Notes: generated from the sequence alone by a model not told the origin. A DNA stretch of 64,000 bases from Lachnospiraceae bacterium (GCA_902381685.1 LR698958.1:1870833-1934832), one strand, 5' to 3'. Counted from the stretch's first letter, positions 44,742 to 54,778 are shown. Numbers and translations: made by a program.

Positions 44742-46118
44742 TTACTCAAACGGTATTTCTAACTGTTCCGGCACTTCCATAAATCCGTCTTTATCTTTCT
44801 TCACAGAATCTTCCATCCGTTTCCATGAACGCTGTATTCCATACTCCTTTCCGAACCGATGTGTACCATGTGGTTTCCAGCCTTCAATCGCATTGTTCAT
44901 AATATTTGCAATCTCTTTGCCTTCCCACTGTTTCATTTCTCCAGTTCGATGTAATGCATCATCGAACAGAATTCTGGTACATACATAATCGTCATCGTAA
45001 TCATCAAGAAATGCCTGTATGATTCCGGCATTGGTATCTTCCGGCATGAATTCCTTCTGCAGACGCTTTGCCTCTTCTTCAATTTCCTTTGTGAATCCTA
45101 AGAACACATTTCCCTGTCGATACAGCACCATTGCTTCCGCCCAGGCCTGTTCGATATAGGCTTTGCTCTCTGCCTCATTGTCCAGAATATGAACTTCTGC
45201 TTTCGACATATCTGTCATCACCGGAGCAAATCGTCTGTTTCCGGTTCTGTCCAGAGGAAGAAAATTCAGATCATTTGATGTTCCGCAAAATACACACTGT
45301 CTCGGTCTGTCTTCCGGGTGAACTTCATAAGGCACTTTATAAGTTTCTTTCTGTCTGCTCAGAAACGATTTTATCTGTTCAATATTCTTTGCTGTGATAG
45401 TTGCCTTCATTTCTCCCATTTCGATAATCCAGTGGTTCTGCAGTTTTCTGTAAATATTTTCATCGTCCAGATGATCCAGATTGTCGCTGAACCATTCTTC
45501 TTTTATCGCCAGATATTTGAAAAACGTAGACTTTCCGGCTCCCTGACTTCCAACCAGGCACAGCATAATGTCATATTTTATTCCTGGTTCATAAATTCTT
45601 GAAATCGCTGCCAGCATGTGCATTTTCATTACTCCGTTTGTGTATTTGCTCTTTTCTGCTCCCAGGAAATGCGGAAGCATATTTTCTATTCTTGGAATTC
45701 CGTCCCAGACCAGACTCTCCAGATAATCTCTGATTGGGTGATATTTATTTTCATTGGAAACAATATCTATTCCTGCTTTGATCACACGCTCACTTGTTAG
45801 TTCATAATTTTCTTCCAGATACATCTTCAGATTATTTTCATCAGTATCTGTAACCGTAGGACTGTTATTCCTCCGCTCCCAGGGAACCTCTTTTACAATG
45901 TCCATTCTTCCAGAAAGTTCATTTCGTTTAATCGCTTTTTTCAATACCGGATCATTTTGAAGTACGGTTACACAATTTCTAATTGTCTGCTTTGTTCTTC
46001 CTTTATCCGTATGCTCCAACATATTATTGACATTTTCTGTTGTAAGCCTTTCCTCGTTCACAATATCTTCTAATTCCATCAAGGACTTCTCGCTGATATT
46101 CGTTAATTCTTTCTTCAA
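44742..46118 (-). CDS. VapE/VirE-like ATPase (replicative helicase of the element)
   Basis: TTG at 46118 is chosen: GGGAGG is 9 bases upstream, while the TTG at 46127 abuts it. 458 residues. A VirE domain with Walker A LVGSQGAGKSTFFKYLA, WIIEMGEMKA (Walker B region) and FCGTSNDLNFLP is of SF3/D5 helicase type. Together with the preceding primase it would replicate the excised circle. The start lies 95 bases inside the primase gene, in another frame. Confidence 0.86.
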   Translation of the reverse strand: MKKELTNISEKSLMELEDIVNEERLTTENVNNMLEHTDKGRTKQTIRNCVTVLQNDPVLKKAIKRNELSGRMDIVKEVPWERRNNSPTVTDTDENNLKMYLEENYELTSERVIKAGIDIVSNENKYHPIRDYLESLVWDGIPRIENMLPHFLGAEKSKYTNGVMKMHMLAAISRIYEPGIKYDIMLCLVGSQGAGKSTFFKYLAIKEEWFSDNLDHLDDENIYRKLQNHWIIEMGEMKATITAKNIEQIKSFLSRQKETYKVPYEVHPEDRPRQCVFCGTSNDLNFLPLDRTGNRRFAPVMTDMSKAEVHILDNEAESKAYIEQAWAEAMVLYRQGNVFLGFTKEIEEEAKRLQKEFMPEDTNAGIIQAFLDDYDDDYVCTRILFDDALHRTGEMKQWEGKEIANIMNNAIEGWKPHGTHRFGKEYGIQRSWKRMEDSVKKDKDGFMEVPEQLEIPFE

Positions 46119-46698
46119 TTTTTTCAACCTCCCTTCTCTTCATCTTGAAAAACTCTACAATTTCTTCTCCTGTTCCAAACATCAGCACGTCCAGATAGTC
46201 ATTTATCTTTCTTTCATTTGCCAATGCCTCCGTAAATAATTCGTGCCACTCTTCATCCGGTTCTGGTCTGTAAAACTCTTTCCAGAACTGAATCCATTTC
46301 AGATATCTGATCAGCACGTCTGTTGTATGTTTCAACCACTGCTCCAGTTTTTCTCTGATCATCACAACTTTAGATTGCTTTTGCTTTAAGGAAGCCCTGC
46401 TTCGGGGCGTCCTCTCGTATTTGCTTCTGTTTCCGACCTTAATATCCAGTCCAAAATCTTCTACCAGCTTTTTTGCGGCTTCATACTGTGATATTCCAAA
46501 TAACCTTGCTGTAAAATCTATCGCATCACCGCCCACTCCACATGCAAAGCAGTGATATATTTTATCTGCCTTCATACTTGGGTGTCGGTCTTTATGAAAC
46601 GGACAACACGCCATTCCATTTCTTTTTACTTTAATCCCGTAATGCTCCGCAGCCTGTCTGGCTGTCACACATTCTTTTACCTGTTCAAATAATGTCAC
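46024..46698 (-). CDS. CHC2 zinc-finger DNA primase-like protein
   Basis: 224 residues. The zinc finger CCPFHKDRHPSMKADKIYHCFACGVGGDAIDF is at residues 31-62. It lacks a TOPRIM catalytic core, so it may load or assist rather than synthesise primers. The C-terminus is helical and charged. It overlaps the VapE-like gene by 95 bases. Confidence 0.86.
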   Translation of the reverse strand: MTLFEQVKECVTARQAAEHYGIKVKRNGMACCPFHKDRHPSMKADKIYHCFACGVGGDAIDFTARLFGISQYEAAKKLVEDFGLDIKVGNRSKYERTPRSRASLKQKQSKVVMIREKLEQWLKHTTDVLIRYLKWIQFWKEFYRPEPDEEWHELFTEALANERKINDYLDVLMFGTGEEIVEFFKMKRREVEKIEERINEYQREVLDGIRRYCERGKAYNRKCQ

Positions 46699-46716
46699 TT
46701 TTACCTCCTGCCCCTC

Positions 46717-46830
46717 TGAGCAAGTCTCCGATGAACAGATATTCGGGAATTGTTGTATCTTTCAATTCGTGATATACTTAATCTGCCAAGATGGTATATC
46801 AGTGAATCTGATTATCAGAGAACTTGCTCA
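46717..46830. repeat. Inverted repeat upstream of the primase gene
   Basis: TGAGCAAGT near 46716 and ACTTGCTCA near 46821 face each other across about 95 bases. Possibly a control or replication site. No gene is seen between 46699 and 46885. Confidence 0.35.
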
Positions 46831-46885
46831 GATATTTTATCTGGGCTTTTTCTTTTTGTCTGTCAGTAGTCATAGCTTTTGCTCC

Positions 46886-47056
46886 TTACACAAATCTCCT
46901 TGTAGGAATAATAATGATTTCAAATTTGCTTCCGTCCTCTAATTCAAGAAGAATCACATAATCTGAATCCCGATCCGGTAAAATGGAACTTATTTTCAGC
47001 TTCTTACTGTAGTTAATTGCATCAAATATTTTTCCGACTACTTTCTTTGTTTTCAT
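46886..47056 (-). CDS. Small uncharacterised protein after the integrase
   Basis: ATG at 47056 follows GGAGG and gives 56 residues (MKTKKVVGKIFDAINYSKKL ... ELEDGSKFEIIIIPTRRFV). A beta-strand-rich, basic protein; no family recognised. It follows the integrase by about 20 bases and is probably cotranscribed. Confidence 0.6.
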   Translation of the reverse strand: MKTKKVVGKIFDAINYSKKLKISSILPDRDSDYVILLELEDGSKFEIIIIPTRRFV

Positions 47057-47075
47057 TTGCTTCTTTTCCTCCGTA

Positions 47076-48128
47076 TTAACGTTTATTGTCCAGCATCTCA
47101 GCAACTTTTTTCTGCTGTGACGGGTACAGATGCCCATAAGTGTTCAATGTCATCTGAATGTCTTTGTGCCCCAGCCTTTCCTTGATAATCAGTGGTTCTA
47201 CGCCCTGGTAGATCAGATATGCCACATGGCTGTGACGGATATCGTGCACTCTGATTGGTTTTACACCGGTCAGTGCTTCATATTTCTTAAGACGTTTCTG
47301 CAGTGTTCTCGCCACAATCGGGAACAACCGCTGATCTTCCGGAAATCCATAATGCTTCTTTGCATACTCCTGTACCTCTTCCTTAAGAAAATTTGGAATG
47401 TCAATAGTACGGACCGAATTTTCTGTTTTTGGAGTATCAATCACATCTCTTTTCTTGATCCGGTTATAGGTCTTATTGATATGCAGGAGATTTCCACTCA
47501 TATCAAAATCCGAAAGACTCAATGCCAGAAGCTCTCCTTCCCTAATTCCTGTCCAGAACAGAATTTCAAATATCAGATAATCTTCACTCCCCGGCTCAAT
47601 CCCAGCGATAAATCTGTCATATTCTGCTTTCGTCCAGAACTCCAGCTTATTTGCATCCGATTTCCCCATCTTTTTTACTTTCTTACATGGATTTTCCTTC
47701 AGATTGTAAATTTTCTGTGCATGATTAAACAGTGCATTTAACTGATTCTGGATCATACGCTCATAAGTCTTGCTGTATCCTTTTTCCTGAATGATGTTCT
47801 GCCACTGGATAATCTCTGCCGGTGTAATCTCATTCATTTTTCTTGTTCCAAAATACGGAACAATGTGCTTGTTCATCATGTGCTGCTTATTACGGATTGA
47901 ATTTTCTTTCAGTTCATTCTTTTTATCTTCAAAATAGACTTGAATAAAACTGTTCATCTCCATTTTCATATCCGCTGCAGTTTTTCTTATGAATTCCTTT
48001 TCATAATTTAATGCTTCTTTCTTTGTCTTGAACCCTCTTTTCAGCTTCTGTGTTTTCTTTCCTGTCCAGTCAATATAGCGGAAGCTCACATACCAGGTTC
48101 CCTGTGTTTTGTCTTTGTAAGCTGACAT
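47076..48128 (-). CDS. int: Tyrosine recombinase/integrase of the element
   Basis: ATG at 48128 follows GGAGG; 350 residues. An AP2-like arm-binding domain (SAYKDKTQGTWYVSFRYIDW) is followed by a SAM-like core-binding domain and a catalytic domain. The catalytic residues are in TGIREGELLALSLSD (Arg), RVHDIRHSHVAYLI (His-x-x-Arg), ERLGHKDIQMTLNTYGHL (His then Tyr). It integrates at the tuf 3' end given the flanking repeats. Tn916-type relatives share the layout of xis upstream of int. Confidence 0.95.
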   Translation of the reverse strand: MSAYKDKTQGTWYVSFRYIDWTGKKTQKLKRGFKTKKEALNYEKEFIRKTAADMKMEMNSFIQVYFEDKKNELKENSIRNKQHMMNKHIVPYFGTRKMNEITPAEIIQWQNIIQEKGYSKTYERMIQNQLNALFNHAQKIYNLKENPCKKVKKMGKSDANKLEFWTKAEYDRFIAGIEPGSEDYLIFEILFWTGIREGELLALSLSDFDMSGNLLHINKTYNRIKKRDVIDTPKTENSVRTIDIPNFLKEEVQEYAKKHYGFPEDQRLFPIVARTLQKRLKKYEALTGVKPIRVHDIRHSHVAYLIYQGVEPLIIKERLGHKDIQMTLNTYGHLYPSQQKKVAEMLDNKR

Positions 48129-48141
48129 CTTAAAACCTCCT

Positions 48142-48333
48142 TCATACTGCTCTCTGAGAGCATCCATAAAATTTTGTTTCCCAGTAGGGACGTGGAATCT
48201 TTCCACGAACTGCTACATATCCTTCCTTTGCCAGTTCATCATTGAGCTGCTTCAGAATAGAATATGCTTTACTGCGTTTCACACCTAATTCTTCCATGAC
48301 ATCATCAACGGTCATCATATAATTAGTTCTCAT
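48142..48333 (-). CDS. Small HTH protein, probable excisionase
   Basis: ATG at 48333 follows GGAGG; 63 residues. MTVDDVMEELGVKRSKAYSILKQLNDELAKEG forms a MerR/Xis-like winged helix, with a basic tail. It starts 13 bases before the integrase, a typical position for an excisionase. Confidence 0.82.
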   Translation of the reverse strand: MRTNYMMTVDDVMEELGVKRSKAYSILKQLNDELAKEGYVAVRGKIPRPYWETKFYGCSQRAV

Positions 48334-48349
48334 AGTGTCCTCCTTTCCA

Positions 48350-48363
48350 GTCACTTTTGTGAC
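48350..48363. promoter_or_regulatory. XRE operator 1
   Basis: GTCACTTTTGTGAC, a perfect 5-4-5 palindrome between the xis-int promoter and the xis start. Confidence 0.7.
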
Positions 48364-48379
48364 TCTTTTGATGTTTTTT

Positions 48380-48408
48380 ACTATAATTCACTTTTGTGAC
48401 TTTGTCAA
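48380..48408 (-). promoter_or_regulatory. xis-int promoter containing XRE operator 2
   Basis: Minus strand: TTGACA (48403-48408), 17-base spacer, TATAGT (48380-48385). Operator TTCACTTTTGTGAC (48387-48400) fills the spacer, so repressor binding would block polymerase. Confidence 0.8.
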
Positions 48409-48484
48409 TAACCTTTTGCGAATTTTATTTTTATATTCCATTCTACATTTTCAGGCTATGTAAAAATCAACCTCTTTCGCATCA

Positions 48485-48503
48485 TTCACTTTTGTGCTAG
48501 AAT
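48485..48503 (+). promoter_or_regulatory. XRE operator 3 and xre -10
   Basis: TTCACTTTTGTGCT (48485-48498) runs into TAGAAT (48498-48503), the likely -10 of the xre gene, implying autoregulation. Confidence 0.55.
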
Positions 48504-48535
48504 AAAAGCACAAATATTATTAAGGAGGCAGCATT

Positions 48536-49069
48536 ATGGTAGGTAAAAAAATCCGGGCATACCGGGAATTCAGAGGGTACAGTCAGATACAGTTAGCCGA
48601 GCTGTCCGGCATTAACGTAGGTACGATCAGAAAATATGAACTTGGAATCCGGAATCCAAAACCGGATCAGTTAGAAAAGATAGCAACTGCATTGGGATTA
48701 AATGTAAGTGTTTTTCTGGATTTTAATATTGAAACAGTCGGAGATGTACTCTCCCTGTTGTTTTCTATTGATAATTCAGTGAACCTCTCACTTGCAGAAA
48801 CACCTGATCAGAAGGTTTCACTGACGTTCGATAATCCTACAATGCAGGACTTTTTCAGGAAATGGTGTCAATTTAAAAATATCTATGAAAAGGAAAAAGC
48901 TGAAATATTAGCTATTGAAGATGAAGATAAAAGACAGGAAGAAATGGATAAGCTGAACGTTACCCAGGAAGAATGGAAACTGCGTGCTATGGGAACTACG
49001 ATAGGTTGTCATACTATCGTTAAAAAAGGTACCGAGGGCAATACTATCAAGGCATATTCTTTAACTTAA
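48536..49069 (+). CDS. XRE-family repressor of the element
   Basis: 177 residues. AAGGAGG precedes the ATG. The HTH is KIRAYREFRGYSQIQLAELSGINVGTIRKYELGIRNPKPDQLEKIA; the C-terminal domain is of unknown type. It is divergent from xis-int. Three copies of a CACTTTTGTG palindrome in between are its probable operators, so it likely keeps excision off. Confidence 0.85.
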   Translation: MVGKKIRAYREFRGYSQIQLAELSGINVGTIRKYELGIRNPKPDQLEKIATALGLNVSVFLDFNIETVGDVLSLLFSIDNSVNLSLAETPDQKVSLTFDNPTMQDFFRKWCQFKNIYEKEKAEILAIEDEDKRQEEMDKLNVTQEEWKLRAMGTTIGCHTIVKKGTEGNTIKAYSLT

Positions 49070-49097
49070 TATAAAATGTTTGAAAGGAACGAATACC

Positions 49098-49349
49098 ATG
49101 AAAAAAATAGATAGCAATGAAATTATAAACTTTTTAAATTCTAAATGGCAAGGAAGTACTTGTCCAATGTGTCATGCTGGAAATTGGAATGTCAGCAATA
49201 AAGTTTTTGAACTTCGTGAATTTAACAATGGAGATTTGGTTATTGGCGGTTCTTCAAGTGCTATCACTCCCGTTGTGCCTGTCACCTGTTCGAATTGTGG
49301 CAATACAATTTTTATCAATGTTTTATCAACTGGATTGTTAAAGGAGTAG
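49098..49349 (+). CDS. Zinc-ribbon protein
   Basis: ATG at 49098 gives 83 residues. Two CxxC knuckles, CPMCHAGNW and CSNCGNTIFIN, form a zinc ribbon. It is followed after 3 bases by the membrane protein gene with SD in its own end, so they are a translation-coupled pair. Function unknown. Confidence 0.75.
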   Translation: MKKIDSNEIINFLNSKWQGSTCPMCHAGNWNVSNKVFELREFNNGDLVIGGSSSAITPVVPVTCSNCGNTIFINVLSTGLLKE

Positions 49350-49352
49350 TCA

Positions 49353-49898
49353 ATGTCCGAAATTCATACTAATGATTCAAAAATAATTTCTGAAACCAAT
49401 AATACATTTTTACACTCAAAAGAGAAAAAATCACAAATAACTATTGCTGACGATACATGGCTACCAGACAAAGCCAAAAACAATTATCACACTCAAAGAC
49501 TCAAACAGTCAAAGTGGGCATTTTGGCTTAGCTTTTGGGGTGCTATTGCCGGATTTGCTGTTTTAATCATTACAACTTTTATATATATTGCTTCAGATAA
49601 TCCTTCTGCTGTTGGATATATTTCTGGTATTATTATTGAAGCAACATCTGCTCTATTTTTCACATTGTCTAATAAAGCAAATGAAAAAATATCTGAGTTT
49701 TTCGACAAACTCACTTTAGATTCAAATACAACACACGCAATGCATATGACGAAAGAAATTTCCAATTCTGATGTAAGAGATCAACTACTTGTAAAGCTTT
49801 CATTACATCTTGCTGGAATTAATGAAGACAAAATTTGTAAACAAACCATCGAAATTTGTACTAATTCGCAGAATGAATCTTCAAATCAAGCTGATTAA
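49353..49898 (+). CDS. Two-TM membrane protein (TRADD-N-associated TM domain-like)
   Basis: 181 residues. A soluble N-terminus (1-50), two helices (WAFWLSFWGAIAGFAVLIIT and VGYISGIIIEATSALFFTLS) and a C-terminal cytosolic segment. The second helix with GIIIEA..ALFF resembles the two-TM domain associated with TRADD-N proteins, found in conflict systems. Paired with the zinc-ribbon gene at the element's right end, it is a candidate defence cargo. This assignment is tentative. Confidence 0.55.
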   Translation: MSEIHTNDSKIISETNNTFLHSKEKKSQITIADDTWLPDKAKNNYHTQRLKQSKWAFWLSFWGAIAGFAVLIITTFIYIASDNPSAVGYISGIIIEATSALFFTLSNKANEKISEFFDKLTLDSNTTHAMHMTKEISNSDVRDQLLVKLSLHLAGINEDKICKQTIEICTNSQNESSNQAD

Positions 49899-49910
49899 CT
49901 ACATATTTTG

Positions 49911-49929
49911 GTTATCATTCTGTTATCAC
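49911..49929 (+). repeat. Paired GTTATCA repeats, right end
   Basis: GTTATCAT at 49911 and GTTATCAC at 49922, 11 bases apart, mirroring 36145-36163 in the same orientation. Confidence 0.6.
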
Positions 49930-49931
49930 AA

Positions 49932-49967
49932 GCGGTTGTCAGGATAATCTCCCGGCAACCGTTTTTC
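49932..49967 (+). terminator. Terminator of the membrane-protein operon
   Basis: CGGTTG paired with CAACCG, followed by TTTTTC. Confidence 0.7.
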
Positions 49968-50014
49968 TATACTGTTCGTTATTCTTTTCCACTCTTTTGT
50001 ACATTTCCAGGCAA

Positions 50015-50047
50015 CAGAAAAACCCGTAGAACCGAAGTTCTACGGGT
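50015..50047 (-). terminator. Element-supplied tuf terminator
   Basis: Minus strand: 10-bp stem CCCGTAGAAC/GTTCTACGGG with loop TTCG, followed by T's, about 70 bases after the tuf stop. It stands in for the original terminator now at 35938-35968. Confidence 0.85.
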
Positions 50048-50114
50048 ATCTTACGTTTGGACACAATGTTATCTTACGATAACGATATATATAATTTTAT
50101 CTGCTAATCAGTGA

Positions 50115-51308
50115 TTACTCGATGATAGAAGCAACACGTCCTGATCCTACAGTACGTCCACCTTCACGAATAGCGAAACGTAATCCCTGTTCCATAGCTA
50201 CTGGGTGAATAAGTTCGATTGACATTTCTACGTTATCTCCAGGCATGCACATTTCTGTACCTTCTGGTAAGTGGCAAACACCTGTTACGTCAGTTGTTCT
50301 GAAGTAGAACTGTGGTCTGTAGTTGTTGAAGAATGGTGTATGACGTCCACCTTCATCTTTTGTTAATACGTAAACCTGAGCTGTGAATTTTGTGTGACAT
50401 GTAACACTACCTGGTTTAACAAGAACCTGTCCTCTTTCGATTTCTGTTCTCTGAACACCACGAAGTAATGCACCGATGTTGTCACCAGCCTGAGCTTCGT
50501 CAAGAAGTTTACGGAACATTTCGATACCTGTTACTACAACTTTACGTGTTTCTTCTTTGATACCAACGATTTCAACTTCGTCAGATACGTGAAGTGTACC
50601 ACGTTCAACTCTACCAGTTGCAACTGTACCACGTCCTGTGATAGAGAATACGTCTTCTACTGGCATTAAGAATGGTTTGTCTGTAGCACGTTCTGGGTCT
50701 GGAATGTAACTGTCTACTGCAGCCATAAGTTCCATGATTTTATCTCCCCATTCTCCGTTAGGATCTTCAAGAGCTTTAAGAGCAGATCCCTGGATAATTG
50801 GAGTGTCATCTCCTGGGAATTCATATTCGTCTAATAATTCACGAATTTCCATTTCTACTAATTCTAATAATTCTTCATCGTCTACCATGTCACATTTGTT
50901 CATGAATACTACGATGTAAGGAACACCTACCTGACGAGAAAGTAAGATATGTTCTCTTGTCTGAGCCATAACACCGTCTGTAGCAGCAACTACAAGGATA
51001 GCACCGTCCATCTGAGCAGCACCTGTGATCATGTTTTTAACGTAGTCAGCATGACCTGGGCAGTCTACGTGAGCGTAGTGACGGTTTTCTGTTTCATACT
51101 CAACGTGTGAAGTAGAAATTGTGATACCACGTTCTCTTTCTTCTGGAGCTTTATCGATGTTTTCGAAATCTGTTGCTGTGTTACCTTCTACTCTTGCTGC
51201 AAGAGTTTTTGTGATAGCAGCTGTTAAAGTTGTTTTACCATGGTCAACGTGTCCGATTGTACCAATGTTAGCATGTGGTTTACTTCTTTCAAATTTAGCT
51301 TTAGCCAT
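50115..51308 (-). CDS. tuf: Elongation factor Tu
   Basis: 397 residues. GTPase motifs [36 protein letters not shown] and GSALKAL are present, followed by domains 2 and 3. It delivers aminoacyl-tRNA to the ribosome. It is the last gene of the str operon, but its final 13-17 codons and terminator lie within or past the att repeat and come from the integrated element. The encoded end RVASIIE differs from the displaced original RVATIIE by one residue. Confidence 0.98.
   Translation of the reverse strand: MAKAKFERSKPHANIGTIGHVDHGKTTLTAAITKTLAARVEGNTATDFENIDKAPEERERGITISTSHVEYETENRHYAHVDCPGHADYVKNMITGAAQMDGAILVVAATDGVMAQTREHILLSRQVGVPYIVVFMNKCDMVDDEELLELVEMEIRELLDEYEFPGDDTPIIQGSALKALEDPNGEWGDKIMELMAAVDSYIPDPERATDKPFLMPVEDVFSITGRGTVATGRVERGTLHVSDEVEIVGIKEETRKVVVTGIEMFRKLLDEAQAGDNIGALLRGVQRTEIERGQVLVKPGSVTCHTKFTAQVYVLTKDEGGRHTPFFNNYRPQFYFRTTDVTGVCHLPEGTEMCMPGDNVEMSIELIHPVAMEQGLRFAIREGGRTVGSGRVASIIE
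50131..50169. repeat. att direct repeat, right
   Basis: Matches 36004-36042 at 37 of 39 positions, within the last codons of tuf. Confidence 0.9.
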
Positions 51309-51334
51309 TTTGAATAATCCTCCTTAATTCTATC

Positions 51335-51352
51335 GCCCCTTTTTTAAGGGGC
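51335..51352. repeat. Hairpin between fusA and tuf
   Basis: GCCCCTT-TTTT-AAGGGGC. No T run follows on the minus strand, so it is more likely a partial attenuator or processing site than the end of the operon. Confidence 0.5.
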
Positions 51353-51458
51353 GTATTATTTATTTTTTTGTTTACTCGGTTATCTCTGATTATATTTCAA
51401 ATCATGCAGATTTTCAAGTGTTTTTATTGTTTTTCCTATGACAAAACGGGAGTTTTTC

Positions 51459-53576
51459 CTATTTTGCTTTGTTTGCTAATACTTTTTCCTGTACGTTCTT
51501 TGGAACTGGTTCGTATTTCTCGAAGAACATTGAATAGTTACCACGTCCCTGAGTTCTTGAACGTAAGTCTGTAGAGTATCCAAACATTTCTGATAATGGA
51601 ACGTATGCACGTACGATTTTCCCACCGCCTAAATCGTCCATACCTTCGATACGTCCACGACGAGAGTTGATATCACCGATAACATCTCCCATGTATTCTT
51701 CCGGCATTGTTACTTCTACTTTCATGATTGGTTCAAGAAGTACCGGAGCGGCTTTTGCCATAGCGTCTTTAAATGCTAAAGAACCGGCAATGTGGAATGC
51801 CATTTCACTTGAATCGACTTCATGGTAAGAACCATCATAAACTGTTGCTTTGATACCTACTACCGGGAATCCTCCAAGCATACCGGATTTCATAGCTTCT
51901 TCAATACCTTCTCCTACTTTTGGAATATATTCTTTAGGAATAGCTCCACCTACTACTGTAGATTCAAAGAAGAATGTTTCTTCACCATTAACGTCTGTTG
52001 GTTCAAATTTAACTTTACAGTGTCCGTACTGTCCACGTCCACCTGACTGTTTTGCATATTTGCTGTCAACATCAACTGCTTTTGTGAATGATTCTTTGTA
52101 AGCAACCTGTGGTGCACCTACATTTGCTTCTACCTTAAATTCACGAAGAAGTCTGTCTACGATGATTTCAAGGTGAAGTTCACCCATACCGGCGATGATT
52201 GTCTGACCTGTTTCCTGATCTGTATGAGCACGGAAAGTAGGGTCTTCTTCTGCAAGTTTTGCTAAAGATTCACCAAGTTTACCCTGAGATGCTTTTGTTT
52301 TTGGTTCAATAGCTAACTCAATAACAGGTTCTGGGAATTCCATAGATTCAAGAATTACCGGGTGCTGTTCGTCACAGATTGTATCTCCTGTTGTAGAGAA
52401 TTTGAATCCGATTGCCGCAGCGATATCTCCTGAATATACTTTGTCAAGTTCTTCTCTCTTATTTGCGTGCATCTGTAAGATACGTCCAACACGTTCCTTT
52501 TTGCCTTTTGTCGCATTTAATACATAAGAACCTGAGTTCATTGTTCCAGAATAAACTCTGAAGTATGCTAATTTACCTACGAATGGGTCTGTCATAATTT
52601 TGAATACTAATGCTGAGAAAGGTCCTTCATCAGAAGATTCTCTTACAACATCGTTTCCGTCTTCGTCAACACCCTGAATTGCAGGAACGTCAACTGGTGA
52701 AGGCATGAATTCGATAACTGCATCAAGAAGTTTCTGAACACCTTTGTTTCTGTAAGCAGTACCACAGCATACAGGAACAGCTTCACAAGTACAAGTTCCT
52801 TTTCTTAACGCTGCTTTTAATGCTTCTGTTGATGGTTCTTCTCCTTCTAAGTATTCCATCATTAATTCATCGTCTAATTCGCAGATTTTTTCTACTAATT
52901 CTGTACGATATAATTCAGCATCATCTTTCATGTCTTCCGGGATATCTGTGATAGAAATATCATCACCCTTGTCATCATTGTAGATGTATGCTTTCATTTC
53001 AAATAAGTCGATGATTCCTTTGAATTCATCTTCTTTTCCGATTGGTAACTGAATGCAGATTGCATTTTTACCTAATCTTGATTTAATCTGTTCTACTGCT
53101 CCATAGAAGTTTGCACCTAAAATGTCCATTTTGTTGATGAAAGCCATTCTTGGTACGTTGTATGTGTCAGCCTGACGCCATACGTTTTCTGACTGTGGTT
53201 CAACTCCACCTTTAGCACAGAATACACCTACTGCACCGTCAAGTACACGGAGTGAACGTTCAACTTCTACAGTAAAGTCAACGTGTCCCGGAGTATCAAT
53301 GATATTGATACGGTGCTCTAATGCACCTGCTTTTGGTTTACAGTTTTCCTGTAATGTCCAGTGACAAGTTGTAGCCGCTGAAGTGATTGTGATACCTCTT
53401 TCCTGCTCCTGAGCCATCCAGTCCATTGTAGCAGTACCTTCGTGAGTATCACCAATTTTATGGTTAACACCAGTATAGTAAAGAATACGTTCTGTAGTTG
53501 TAGTCTTACCGGCATCAATATGTGCCATAATACCAATGTTTCTTGTTCTCTCTAATGGATATTCTCTTCCAGCCAA
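51459..53576 (-). CDS. fusA: Elongation factor G
   Basis: 705 residues. [41 protein letters not shown] and [12 protein letters not shown] are the GTPase motifs, with EF-G domains II-V after. It drives translocation. It lies between rpsG and tuf in the conserved str order. Confidence 0.98.
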   Translation of the reverse strand: MAGREYPLERTRNIGIMAHIDAGKTTTTERILYYTGVNHKIGDTHEGTATMDWMAQEQERGITITSAATTCHWTLQENCKPKAGALEHRINIIDTPGHVDFTVEVERSLRVLDGAVGVFCAKGGVEPQSENVWRQADTYNVPRMAFINKMDILGANFYGAVEQIKSRLGKNAICIQLPIGKEDEFKGIIDLFEMKAYIYNDDKGDDISITDIPEDMKDDAELYRTELVEKICELDDELMMEYLEGEEPSTEALKAALRKGTCTCEAVPVCCGTAYRNKGVQKLLDAVIEFMPSPVDVPAIQGVDEDGNDVVRESSDEGPFSALVFKIMTDPFVGKLAYFRVYSGTMNSGSYVLNATKGKKERVGRILQMHANKREELDKVYSGDIAAAIGFKFSTTGDTICDEQHPVILESMEFPEPVIELAIEPKTKASQGKLGESLAKLAEEDPTFRAHTDQETGQTIIAGMGELHLEIIVDRLLREFKVEANVGAPQVAYKESFTKAVDVDSKYAKQSGGRGQYGHCKVKFEPTDVNGEETFFFESTVVGGAIPKEYIPKVGEGIEEAMKSGMLGGFPVVGIKATVYDGSYHEVDSSEMAFHIAGSLAFKDAMAKAAPVLLEPIMKVEVTMPEEYMGDVIGDINSRRGRIEGMDDLGGGKIVRAYVPLSEMFGYSTDLRSRTQGRGNYSMFFEKYEPVPKNVQEKVLANKAK

Positions 53577-53593
53577 GACTTTTTCCTCCTATA

Positions 53594-54112
<519 letters not shown>

Positions 54113-54260
54113 TTAATTCATCGGTACTCACATGTGTCTCTCTATGAAATATGAAACGCCTTATTCATTGGCATGTGTTATCGTGCGGGGACTGTATTCC
54201 TAACCCGCAACCTACAGGAATCATAGTTCTGTTTGTGATAACGATTTTAGTTACTTTGTT

Positions 54261-54680
54261 TTATTTTGCGTCTTTTGGTCTCTTAGCACCGTATTTAGAA
54301 CGAGCCTGACGTCTTTTTGCAACACCTGCTGTATCAAGTGTTCCACGTACGATGTGGTATCTTGTACCTGGTAAGTCTTTTACCCTACCACCACGGATAA
54401 GAACAACGCTATGTTCCTGAAGATTGTGTCCTTCTCCCGGAATGTAACTTGTTACTTCGATACCATTAGAAAGACGAACTCTGGCGATCTTTCTAAGCGC
54501 TGAGTTAGGTTTTTTAGGTGTTGCTGTCTTAACTGCAGTACAAACACCTCTTTTCTGTGGTGCAGAAGCGTCAGTTGCTTTCTTTCTTAAAGAGTTGTAT
54601 CCCTTCTGTAAAGCTGGTGCTGTAGATTTTTTAACAGCTGTCTGACGTCCTTTTCTTACTAACTGATTGAATGTTGGCAT
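54261..54680 (-). CDS. rpsL: 30S ribosomal protein S12
   Basis: ATG at 54680 follows AGGAGG, giving 139 residues. [11 protein letters not shown] and [17 protein letters not shown] are the S12 hallmarks; the Lys of KPNS is the wild-type, streptomycin-sensitive form. First gene of the str operon; about 196 bases to rpsG hold only hairpin-forming DNA. Confidence 0.97.
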   Translation of the reverse strand: MPTFNQLVRKGRQTAVKKSTAPALQKGYNSLRKKATDASAPQKRGVCTAVKTATPKKPNSALRKIARVRLSNGIEVTSYIPGEGHNLQEHSVVLIRGGRVKDLPGTRYHIVRGTLDTAGVAKRRQARSKYGAKRPKDAK

Positions 54681-54778
54681 TCCTTTCACCTCCTATGAAT
54701 ACTGTTTTGGTTGCCGAGTATTAGTTACTCTTTCATTTATACGCACTAAAAAAACTACGTTTTTATGCGTACTTAATC

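Larger units (their letters stand above)
36004..50169. mobile_element. Integrative mobilizable element inserted in the 3' end of tuf (about 14.2 kb)
   Basis: Bounded by 39-bp imperfect repeats of tuf. It carries a tyrosine integrase, an excisionase-like protein, an XRE regulator, CHC2 primase, VapE-like helicase, MobV relaxase with probable oriT, TnpV, DUF5348, a restriction/defence operon, vsr and a membrane-protein pair. No type IV secretion genes are seen, so transfer would need a helper conjugative element. The right end rebuilds the tuf reading frame and adds its own terminator. Confidence 0.88.

Noticed and set aside
51335..51352. Hairpin as terminator between fusA and tuf
   Set aside because: No T run follows it on the minus strand and tuf normally shares the operon.
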